The notes beneath the pieces were generated by a model. The model saw nothing but the letters and a program-made list of their open reading frames with translations. It was not told the DNA's origin and ran no database searches. A program made the position numbers and the translations under genes. From positions 1 to 53,775 of the forward strand of contig JADNRX010000366.1 in the NCBI GenBank assembly GCA_015501595.1: a DNA stretch of 53,775 nucleotides, in the 5' to 3' direction. Shown piece by piece: positions 1 through 9,800 of this stretch. The DNA is from Hymenopellis radicata. Its lineage: Eukaryota; Basidiomycota; Agaricomycetes; Agaricales; Physalacriaceae. Position 1 is the first letter of the stretch; each line of letters starts with the position of its first letter.

Positions 1-1
1 A

Positions 2-1529
2 AAGCAATCGCTATCGTACTATAGGCAAATCATAGAGACCCCCAATCTTCCACCACCGGAGTTGCTGCCTCCCGGTGAAAACGGATATCTCTATCAGATC
101 TTAGAGCCCATATATTCTCCTTCTACTCAAGCCACGAAGTCTCAGACTGAGAGCGCCAGCGCGCGAAAAACAAAGCGGAAGCGGACCGAGGATTCTCCCG
201 GTGAAGCTGCCGGTATCAGTGGCTCCTCTCAACATCCAAATAAGACTGACGGTATGTTGCAAACTCATCCAGACCCTCGTTCTCACTGCGCTTCTTTCAG
301 CACGCGATCGAGAACTCGAGAGGGAGATAAGGAAATTACGCGACGCGAATGACTCCATACACAATGACAACAAGACGCTTACCGACGAGAACGAACGCAT
401 AAATATCAGGCTCAGAAGTTCGTGTTTGCCTCTTTTCGTTCATCCATTTCGGTGTTTACATATACAGGTCTCCAGCATCTCCTTCACCGCGAACGCTTTG
501 ATCGCGAGGAACGCGACATAGAGGAGCACCAAGAGCTCACCCTTCTCCGGACTGCACTTGTGCAGCTTGAATCCTGTTTACCGTCCATGTTGTCAGAGGC
601 ATCTGCTGCCCCGGTCGCGTCGACTTCAACACAAACACCATTATCCGTTATAGCCGACGCAATTACTGCAGTCGAGAACATGGCCCGTAGACGACTTGTC
701 ATTACTGATTTTCCAGATGTCGAAACATACGAGGAACCGGAAGACGAGGATGCGGAGGTTGAAGATGGAGCAGAGCATGCGGAGAAGGATATCGACCAGG
801 TTGATCAAGTTATGCTTGACGTGGCCGATGCTCGAACACGGGAGGTGGGTACGACGAATAGCGTACCTGCCGTACAGAAGCCAAAGGCGAAGAAGAAAGC
901 GCTTCCGACTCCTGCACCCGAAACATTCTCGACTACTACAACAGCGGCATTCGAGGACGGGACCAAACCGGACCACGGGACAATGGGTGGGCCAATGTCT
1001 TTCTGTTCTATTTTTTCGGACTGATACCCCTCGTAGTATGGGCGCGAATAGCGTCGCATCCATGGTATCCCGCTGTCATCTACGACGAAAATATGCAGGG
1101 AATACCAGCAAACGTACTCACTTCAAAGCCCAAACAAGCCTCGTCGCCCTCAAAGGATGAAAGTTGGGGCGGAGAGAAAGTTTGGTGTGTGGTCACGAGA
1201 TGGTCGTTTTCTCTCTCCGTTTCCTCGCGTCTTTCCGAGTTGAGGTATCTATGTAGGGGATGGGTGCCATTACAGAAACTGCGGATGCTGGGGAACGATC
1301 AAGGTACGCTGCTTTCCATCCGATGTTACATTCAAAGCCAATGCGACAACAGTGCTCGACGACGACATGATGGCCATGAAATCGCGCATGCAGCGGAAAT
1401 GGCCGTCTAGGGAGCGCGCAAAAGTTTTGGCCGCGTACCAGTACGTTTGCAGACATCCACTGCTTACTTTTCAGTTGATATTTCAATAGAGCGGCGATGG
1501 ATAACATCGCGCCGGCGGAAGACGAGTAG
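2..1529 (+). CDS. PWWP-domain protein with N-terminal coiled coil (5' end outside window)
   Basis: The reading frame is open to the left edge, so the start codon lies outside. Exons I infer are 2-251, 301-417, 468-986, 1037-1191, 1240-1303, 1338-1440 and 1490-1529. The first part is Ser/Thr-rich with a basic KRKR patch; exons 2-3 give a charged heptad-like coiled coil (ARDRELEREIRKLRDAN onward), then an acidic linker. Exon 4 opens with VWARIASHPWYPAVI, the core of a PWWP domain, a chromatin-reader module that binds methylated histone tails and DNA; WVPLQKLRMLG in exon 5 fits its C-terminal half. A nuclear chromatin-associated role is inferred from the domain. The gap 1304-1337 is only 34 nt, so it is either an unusually short intron or a frame error. 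All other introns are 48-50 nt with normal GT-AG ends. Confidence 0.7.
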
Positions 1530-1651
1530 GAGGAACAACTGTCGTCTCTTAGGAAGCTGTTTATATGAATTTTTCGTACATTATGAGTATCTATTGGACT
1601 GGTTACTTCGCTATTGGCCCGACGCGGCGCCCAACGGACTGTCGCCTTCAA

Positions 1652-1690
1652 GGTGAGGTGGCCGAGCGGTCTAAGGCGCCAGACTAGGGA
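1652..1690 (+). tRNA. 5' half of a leucine/serine-type tRNA, interrupted (probably not functional)
   Basis: GGTGAGGTGGCCGAGCGGTC followed by TAAGGCGCCAGACTAG is a textbook acceptor 5' strand, D-arm and A box of a type II tRNA, ending in the anticodon stem. No matching 3' half (T-arm with GGTTCGA and a CCTCACC acceptor strand) occurs in the next kilobase. Instead the sequence runs into AT-rich DNA with repeated ttattaac words. It is either a tRNA gene split by an insertion or a tRNA-derived relic. Confidence 0.5.
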
Positions 1691-2681
1691 TCACATTGAG
1701 TTATTAACCGTTATTAATGGTTACTAACCTCCACGTGATCTGTGGCGCATTTTCTCTTTCCTGCTCGTGCAGAAAGGGTCAAGTTAGGGTTCTGGCATGT
1801 TTCTAGCTTATAAATAGCATTTATTGTGGGTCCTGGCTACCCTTTCACCTGCTCCTGCCTGGTCCCGCCACTCCCCGCCGACGCCGTGCCCGCTGATCAT
1901 GTGCCTAAGGATTATTAACACCCCCGGGGGTGTTATTAACCCGGTTATTAACTGGTTAAATATACAACGGCGCGATATTGGGGGTACTTATCCTGCGCAG
2001 TGCACAACCCTAGGCCAGAATGAAAATAATGCATTGTTGTAGATTATAGTTGTCCATAACATCTATGTATACTGCTTAGGTTCCACTGGGGAAGCTGTAC
2101 TGACAGTAGTGTGATGCATTATTCATAAGTCCCTGATAACTTACAAATGAAAGCAGCATGCTCCATGCCCACTGCCCGGCAGCCAGCAACAATGATTGGG
2201 GCTCAGGGCTGAGGAAACTTTTAGGGTGTTGCAGTAACTTGAAATCCTACTTAAGCCCTACGTTTTGATACATCCAAGGATACATCTCCACTTTACTAAC
2301 AGTATTGATACAGTATCAAAACCTCAGCTGAGGCATAAGGACAGTTTTGATACCAGCACTTGATCACTGAAATGATGGCCCACCGGTGCTAAGGACAAGC
2401 AGGGATTGGCGGCACAGAGGCGGGATCAGGGCTGCACTGCGCTGCGCCACATCACGTGGTCGAAAGCACGTGCCGGTATCGAAAACCGTTAGTAACGGTG
2501 TCAAAACTAGGGCCTGCCTGGGGGTTGGTATTGATACCGTTAATTAATAAAGGTTTACTGCACCACCCTAGGGCTAAGGGAAATTCCAAACTCGGGAGTC
2601 GGGACTGAGGAAAGGCAAGCGGTTTCGGTTGTGTGTGGCGCAGCAAAAATCTGACCTCAGCTGAAGACTCAAGAGAATTCA
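1691..2681. other. Non-coding interval, repeat-like
   Basis: No supportable gene. The stretch holds repeated ttattaac/gttattaac words near 1700-1730 and 1913-1955 and short palindromes around tattgata...tatcaa near 2300-2360. It may be remnant transposon or LTR sequence inserted in the tRNA-like gene, but I cannot define ends. Confidence 0.4.
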
Positions 2682-2778
2682 TGACAACTGTGAGACTCGA
2701 ACTCACGCTCTTTCGAACTAGATGGACTGCCAGAAGACTAGCCTGATTCTAGCGCCTTAACCACTCGGCCAAGTTGCC
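2682..2778 (-). tRNA. tRNA-Leu (anticodon CAG) with intron
   Basis: On the minus strand the acceptor strands GGCAACT and AGTTGTC pair over 7 bp. The D-arm reads GCC...GGC, the anticodon stem CTAGA pairs with TCTAG, the loop starts AT-CAG-G, and an intron of about 18 nt follows position 37 in the canonical place. A long variable arm (class II tRNA) and the T-arm GTGAG-TTCGAGT-CTCAC complete the cloverleaf. CCA is not encoded, as expected in eukaryotes. It looks intact. Confidence 0.93.
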
Positions 2779-2917
2779 ATATGGTAAAGTTATACAAGTT
2801 ACATATGTACCTCCGTCAGTGACAAGTCCAAGATGCCACAACCTGAGCATATTTCTGAAGTACTTGTTGCCCCAAGGATGTAAACACTCAAACCAGTAGT
2901 GAGGTATTCAGACTGTA

Positions 2918-3172
2918 CTGTACTATCGCGACCGTTAATTCACATAACGGGTCACGCGGGGCAATGAACTGAACCTAATTGATCTTCATAACGCGTAACA
3001 GGCCAAAAAATCATCGGCAACGCACCTTATATGGAAATTTAGCGCGCGGCGGCTGCTGCCGCCGCCTCCCGCCGCTCCCAATAAGGACTATGGACCCTGT
3101 ATGAACTAGTGTTGCGTTGGTTCACAACAGTAACACGTAACACCCCGTGAAGATCCGGTCGCGATAGTACAG
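2918..3172. mobile_element. 255-bp MITE with TA target duplication (family A, copy 1)
   Basis: Both ends carry CTGTACTATCGCGACCG as a perfect terminal inverted repeat, flanked by TA on each side (2916-2917, 3173-3174). Just inside the left end is aattcacataacgggtcac, which also occurs in the 244-bp element at 36529-36772, so the two belong to one family. There is no coding capacity. TA duplications point to mobilisation by a Tc1/mariner-type transposase. Confidence 0.8.
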
Positions 3173-3294
3173 TACTCAGGGTTTATTAATGAGGCGAGTA
3201 TTCAAAGAGGGTACTACTCAAACAGAGCATCTACAGATCCTCTAACACTGTTTTGGAATACTCCAGCTCTTTAACTAAGCAGTCCAAGAACTTA

Positions 3295-3648
3295 GGGATC
3301 TCCACCGTAACCGTACAATACGGTTTACGGGTACAATTCATACGGTAAACCGTACCGTCCCGTAAGGCACCTCGACGTGCATTATATGGTTACGGTTACG
3401 GTATCATGGCTAGCTCTGCGAGGAGGAACACTGAGTCAAGTTGGTGCACCCTCGGGGACACAACATGACCAGGGGCCTCCATCCCAACCCTTACTTGCCA
3501 CCTCACCTCTCCCTCCCTGCCACCCGGCATACGGGCTTGTACGGTACGCGAAGCCGTCCCGTAACCGTACCGTATTCACTGAAAACCGGTCCCGTAAGGC
3601 ACCGTAAAGCGTACGGCCGTAACCGTATACGGTTACGGTGGAGACCCC
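3295..3648. mobile_element. 354-bp palindromic MITE with TA target duplication (family B)
   Basis: The element lies between TA dinucleotides (3293-3294, 3649-3650). Its ends, GGGATCTCCACCGTAACCGT and GGGGTCTCCACCGTAACCGT (read inward), match at 19 of 20 positions. Many internal gttacggt/accgtaac words make it strongly self-complementary near both ends. No protein is encoded. It is a Tc1/mariner-type MITE unrelated to family A. Confidence 0.8.
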
Positions 3649-3659
3649 TACTTGAAGTT

Positions 3660-4782
3660 GAAGAACTTACTTGAAAACAATTATCCACGATACAGCCCAT
3701 ATCTCGCGAAACAGGCAAACGACGAAGGCACTGTGTTCAGGTTCACGGGAGTTTATACTCTTACCTCCCGTTGTTCCTCGTCCACTCAACGCGAACGTTT
3801 GTACAACTGAAGCATTTAGATCGTATTCGGCGTTTTCTAAGCCTGATACAAACTTGTTGTTCCGCGCCCGCGCATGCGTTGGATTTCGGGCATTCGAATC
3901 GAGGTGACGACTGCTAACGCCGTGAACAGTTAGAACGATAAGACAAAGAATGGGTAAAGGGAGTACCAGTTGTCGTGAGTTACAACAAGCGCCTCAGCCA
4001 CCTTCGGAACATCTTGCTGTCGCTGGCAACACGTACGGACGCGTGCTCCGTGCAGTGGACGAACAGCCTGGTCCCCGGCAAGGTCGTGAGACCGAGGACG
4101 CTGGCACACAGCGCACACATGCGCTGGTAACGAGCCTCGATGTCAGCCTTCTTCGTCGCGTTTTACGCCCTTAATCTAGAAAAAACGGATTCGGCAGGAA
4201 AGGCCAACTGACCAAAGGAATGCGATTCTTCAGAATCGGATTGTTGGGAGTTTTATGCGAGCTGAAGGAAAGATACCAGAGGATTGTGCGAGTAAGGCCT
4301 TTCGTCGGATACTTTAGGCGAAAGCAACAACAGTCGGAGGACACGAAGCAAAGATGGGGCTGGCGCGACGTAGATGATGGCGTGCAAGACGGCGTGGTTA
4401 GTCCGGACCAAGTCCCAACGGGAAACGCCATTGACGGTGCAAAGCTATATTCGCAGCGTTTGGCGCGCTGCGTTAGAACTTCCAACACATTTCGTACTGC
4501 AGGTTCCTTTCTAATTGGGATCGTCGCCTGTCTGCTTGATGCTTTTCCGATGACCCTAAACATTTCTCTGTGGGGAGGGGAAAACAGTGTTCTTTCGACA
4601 AAATGAAGCAGGCAATTGCAATTGTGCAATGGTGAAAGTGACGAGCGGAGCAAAAGACAAGTCGACGTCGCATTCGGAACTGTCCCGAACTCCGAACCGT
4701 GCACAGCCACATATGCGACTTGATTCCGAGCCACGTCCACGGCCACGTCTATAACGACGCTTAGCTCCCGCCTCCACTTACA
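3660..4782. other. Intergenic region upstream of derlin
   Basis: No convincing gene. Short open frames (for example 4171-4812 minus) overlap each other, lack recognisable motifs and have no clear splice structure. The last part is the derlin 5' region. Confidence 0.4.
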
Positions 4783-5436
4783 ATGCCCGGCCCAATTGCC
4801 TGGCTCGCGCAAATCCCGCCGGTCACTCGCACCTGGCTCCTCCTCTCCCTCCTCACCTCACTCGCCGTGCATTCCCACCTCCTCACGCCTCTCCAACTGT
4901 ACTCCCCAGCGTCCCTCTCCCTCTCCTCCCTCCTAACCACCCGAACAATAACCACGTTTCTCTACTTTGGAACGCTATCTCTGGATCTCATGTTCCATCT
5001 ATTCTTTTTCATGCGCTACAGCCGCATATTGGAGGACTCGTCGTTCCCAGCCCAGCCGGCTGCTTATTTGTGGCTGCTACTCCAATCCGCTGTGCTGCTC
5101 CTTCTAATGTCACTGACCCCGCTGGTCAATACACCTTTTCTCTCCAGCGCGTTGGCATTTGTGCCCATATATGTATGGTCGAGAAGGCATCCGAGCACGC
5201 CTATATCGCTGTTCGGTTTGGTGACCATTGGCGCGCCGTACTTGCCTTATGCCCTCATTGCGTTCACCGTACTGATAAATGGTGAATGGAGAGCGGCCCA
5301 GGCGGATCTGATGGGTTGCGCTGTAGGGCACGTCGCATGGTTCATTCGCGATGTCTGGGCACGAGAGATGGTCGGCGGAAAATCAGTCCTCACTCATCCA
5401 CCAGAGGCGCTGCAGAGGTTGTTAGGAGATGCATGA
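4783..5436 (+). CDS. Derlin (Der1-like ER membrane protein)
   Basis: Single-exon gene for 217 residues, a usual derlin length. The start MPGPIAWLAQIPPVTRTW followed by several hydrophobic segments fits the rhomboid-pseudoprotease fold of Der1/Dfm1. The stretch around residues 58-80 (TTFLYFGTLSLDLMFHLFFF, then MRYSRILE) corresponds to the conserved loop and helix after TM1. Derlins sit in the ER membrane and help retrotranslocate misfolded proteins for ubiquitin-dependent degradation (ERAD). The C-terminus (HPPEALQRLLGDA) is short and hydrophilic; no SHP box is obvious. A broken partial copy of the 3' half lies at 50498-50761. I cannot tell whether this is the Der1 or the Dfm1 orthologue. Confidence 0.85.
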   Translation: MPGPIAWLAQIPPVTRTWLLLSLLTSLAVHSHLLTPLQLYSPASLSLSSLLTTRTITTFLYFGTLSLDLMFHLFFFMRYSRILEDSSFPAQPAAYLWLLLQSAVLLLLMSLTPLVNTPFLSSALAFVPIYVWSRRHPSTPISLFGLVTIGAPYLPYALIAFTVLINGEWRAAQADLMGCAVGHVAWFIRDVWAREMVGGKSVLTHPPEALQRLLGDA

Positions 5437-6871
5437 GTAAGTACTCGTGATGTTGTTGTGGTCATTAACTCATCCCGCGCAGTTTTGTATGCAATGTGTA
5501 CCATCGCATCCTTCAATGCTTAATTTGTATCAACATGTTATCAAAACATTCTCGGGACAGCATACTATTGTGGTATTCTGATAAACTGGCCGATTACCAA
5601 CCGCCCTCGAGACCGAATGTATTGCAAGATATCACTTGTAGGGCGTCCTTTCAGATTTTTTCCTCGCTCTTCAATATCTGCCACCAGCACTTTGAAGTTT
5701 GGAACTACTTACTGTCAAGTCATTAGTATACCACTATGTTTCAAAAGACGGCCATCTCTCTTCGATCGCTGCAGAACATGACGTCGTAGTCAAACTCTCA
5801 AACTCCGTACGCGTGGAGTGCATACGATAATAAGCGGATGCGCACTTCCGCGATGAAAGCCTTGCTATGTTCCCACGTTTCGAACGAGATGTCAACGTCC
5901 GAATCTGAATGCGCATCGGGACAATTTTTTCAGCCAGAGGTTGCGTGTCAGGCCGACCAGGAGCGATCTATGTGGTGGGAGGGGTCGCCCAGAGACACGA
6001 CACACTATACGTGCAATATCTGGTTCTCAGGATGGTTGACGGGCGATGAGCACCGTGTCATGGAACGATCCTTCTCCTTTGTGGAGGTGGGGAAACTCTG
6101 TGAATCGCGACTCTACAGAGTTAAGCAGACTTATCCAAAAAACAGTTTCCAAGCACTGTATGTGGATGCGTCGGAGTCTTCTACTCGTCCCAGACTCGTC
6201 CTAACCCTTTGTGAATATCGCGTGTAGTATGAATTTGGAAGGCTCATGCCCGTGTACGTAGCACCGCGCTGCTAGACTGAAAAGAACTGAGAATTCTCCC
6301 TGCCGGAAAGAGGTTCCCAGCTTGAGTTCAAGGACATACGTTCTGAAGAGCGCGTAGTGATCGACGGGCCTTAGTCAGCTACGACTTTCTCTCTTCACCA
6401 CCACCATCAGCGGGATGGAGCGCGACCAACACGCTCGCGGATGTCCGTCTCCTTGTTCCTTGCTCAGAACCGCCATCTGAGCCAAGTCTGATTCTTTTCC
6501 CATGGTGGGCCCGTGGCATCCCACGGACCTATTTCAGGAAGGCTGATGAAGCGAATTTCTTCAGGCCGTGTGGACTCCTCGAGGCTTGGTACCAATCCTA
6601 CGTCGCGGCTTCTGGCGCCTTTCTCGCCGTTAACTTGCTCATTATGGATTGCGCGGTGAGCATACCACAAACCTGCGACATCGCATTTCTCAGCGTATAT
6701 AAGGCGTTTTGGGTAGACAACGCGCCGCACGATAGAGGTCCCTGATTAGGCAGTCTACTGCTTTTAGTGAAGGTGTGCCGTACTTCCCATCATAGAACGA
6801 AAGTCTACTGAATGAATGCCAGGCGTCTACTCAGCTCTTCCTCCTTCCGCCAGCATCCATCCGCCGCGAAC
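5437..6871. other. Intergenic region between derlin and the DUF3638 gene
   Basis: Contains a 129-codon open frame (5838-6227, plus) and an 88-codon frame (6464-6730, minus). Neither has a motif or splice pattern I recognise, and I do not call them genes. The last few hundred bases should hold the promoter of the large gene that follows. Confidence 0.4.
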
Positions 6872-9800
6872 ATGGATCATGCGCAATACATCGTCAACCA
6901 CGTCTTTATGCCCCTCAAGCTGCCACAGGCTGATGAACAGACCGTGGGCAACTATACGAAGGACCACTCTCTCGCCGAATGCATAGCCGAATGCGCGGCA
7001 GGATACAGCACTGCTGCCTTCCAAGCGACTGGAGGGCACACCCCGTCGTCTTATTGGCCAGCAATCCTTAGGATGCTGCAGGGAGTTGCAAGAATTCATG
7101 GCTCCAGGAACTATACAACCGAGAGTATCATTGATACATTCGCACCACTGCAGCTGGAGGTAAAGTTGAAATTATGATTTACTACGCCTTTTTTGATGCC
7201 TTACAGATACGACGGCACTGCTCATTCGGGAGCAAAATGCAGGTGTCATTTTCCGAGTTCTCGAGTCCAACGTTCGCTGTGAGGTCTTCGAAGTCAGCGC
7301 TCCCAATGCGGCAATCATGGCCTGCGAGAACAAGGTTGTATGGACATTCCCCGGACCATCCACCTCGTTTCCGAGGACCATCTTCGATACAGTTGCCTTT
7401 CGAAGGGAGCTCGCCTCTTTCATTGCCCAGATGAACTGCGATGAGCTGCCTGGATCGGCAACTCATTCCCGGAAGGCGGGCTCTTCACAGATTGAGCGTC
7501 GCGATACGGCGCATCCGCGTTATATCAGCGATTTGCTTATCTGCGTTCTGGCTGCCTTGGGCGGTGAAGGAAATCCCATCGTCGACGCTGCGCATCGCGT
7601 TCAGAAGCGCATCGCCGACGACGTGCTCTGGAGGGACGCCTTGGCGCCGTGGAGGCGCTCGTCCCTCTGGCTAGTCATTCGTGTTGCAATACAGACCACA
7701 TTGGAAAATCTTTGGGAGTATAAAGCCTTCCTGTTGTACGCAATGTCTGACATTGCACTCAAAATCGTGACAGAACAAGCCTGGACGTTTGAGTCATCCA
7801 TTCTTGATAACATTCGAAAAAACTCGCACGCCGTGCCAGTAAACTCCACTGCTTTGATCCGGAAGTTCCCCTGTTTGTCTTTGAACAGGCGAAGTCTGCC
7901 TGCACTGCTATTACAGGTGAACTGTGGCGTCGCTGGGCTGTTATGCAGGTCGCGGATATACCTACGTACGAGTCAGTCTGGGCACCACAGAGCATGGACC
8001 TTGTCACCGACGCCCATCTCACACTTGGGCACTCGTCTGCGTATATTCAACGCGCTCTGACATCGATCCCTCAAATGTCCTCCTCCTCCTTTTACCAGCC
8101 CAGCCATTCGCCTCGCCTCCGCTCCCGCACCATAAACGATGTCATCATGAACAATGGACTGCGTGGCTTCACCTCGAGTGATGACGCATATACCAACGTC
8201 GCGGATTTTGAGGACATGGTCTGCGATGAATTGACGACGTGGACGGATAGCCAGCTCACGAACCCCTTGGGCCCTTGCGCTCTCGAAATTTTGATTAAGG
8301 ACTATAGCAGAGTTGCGGAGGAGTGTTACAAGGGGAATGCCGAGCAGCAATCTCTCATGATCCTTACCATCCTCGACCTCTGGGTTGCCTTGGACCGCAT
8401 CGTAATCACTCAACTTCCCCTTCTTGCTGACTATCCGCCAGAGGTGCCTTTAACACTTCTTGAATCACTATTACTACGTCGACGGAAAGAGCTGGCGCGC
8501 GCCAAGGCTCTGCATCTTTACCTCAGTACTCGATTGGACCGTAGCATTGCACCCTCGGTGTTCAGTCAACCATCGTCTTCTTCGTTTGCTGTTCGTCATT
8601 ATGGTCAAACCTCTGAGCTCATCGCCAGACGAAAAGAAATCGAGGAGCAGGCACACCGTCAGAGACGCAAGAAGGAAGCAGAGCTTGATCAACAGAACGG
8701 CTTGCGTGCTCAATACCAGAGTGAGTATGATGGTGCAGTACACAATGAGAACTGTGGTCAGCGAAAGGTCCATTGCGACAAATGCGAAACAAAGGTGTGT
8801 TCTCTTCTCGTCAATACCCAATGCTACTCACCATGCGATAGCGGAAGATGGACAAAATGAAAGTTCAGCTTCATGAGTGGCCTCTACCCTCTAACGAGCT
8901 GAAGCTGAAAACTGCGCTTTTCGAACTATACTGCCCAAAGCCGTTTATTCACTGGCGCGAGACGACATACTTCATCCTTCGCGACAAGTTTACCGAACGC
9001 GTAGACAAAAAGTCGGAGATCAATGACCAGCTCGCCCCGTACATGAAGAAGCATATATCATATGACCGCCTTCCCAATCGCATCACGCTCGCATCTGTCA
9101 CGAAATCATGGCTACGGACTCATTACAACCCCCAATCCATTCCTTCTACAAGCTCGGCTGTATGCTTGTCACACGGTCTTACTTGGCAGCTCTACGACGA
9201 CAAACGCGGTATTCTCATCAGCATGAATGAGAGCGCTCACCAGGCTGACGTTTCCGCGCGATGCACCCTGCAGCTCCCACACGATCACGCCTATCACAAC
9301 TTGCAATGGGCTGTAGACAGCACAACGCACACCGAGAATGAGGTGCTAGCGCGACAACACGAATGTCATCGCGATCTGAGTTTACACGAGTTCATCTCAT
9401 TCGGGTGTCTTCGAGCTGGTAGTCGCGTCCAGTGGATGAACGTAGCTCGAGATTTTGCAGGCACGTTCCCTTTCCTTCCGCTCCCAAGCTGTCCATACCC
9501 TCGTTTCGCAGACCGTTCAGCATCATGGCCCGATGTCTGCCAGCGGTGATGCATTGTGGCATGTGGAATTACAGTCTTATTCGTTCCGGTGTTCCATCCT
9601 ATATGCGATGGAGGATCTCTGGACTCGTATAGCGACAATTGGCAGGAGGTCGTTTCTGTAAAGACGGTTGTCGTCGTCGTGACGAGGATGTTGTCATCCA
9701 TTGTTTCATTCGACCTACCCTATGATGGTCTTCTCATCAATGGTGTCCTTTCCAGAGCTCGGCAGATCACGTACTCTTGGCTCCAGAGCATGCTCAACGA

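Noticed and set aside
2300..2360. Short palindromes around gtattgatacagtatcaa as a possible regulatory site
   Set aside because: Isolated in gene-poor DNA with no adjacent promoter; nothing supports function.
4171..4812. 213-codon minus-strand open frame upstream of derlin
   Set aside because: No motif, overlaps other open frames and the derlin start, and lacks a splice or promoter pattern. Most likely chance.
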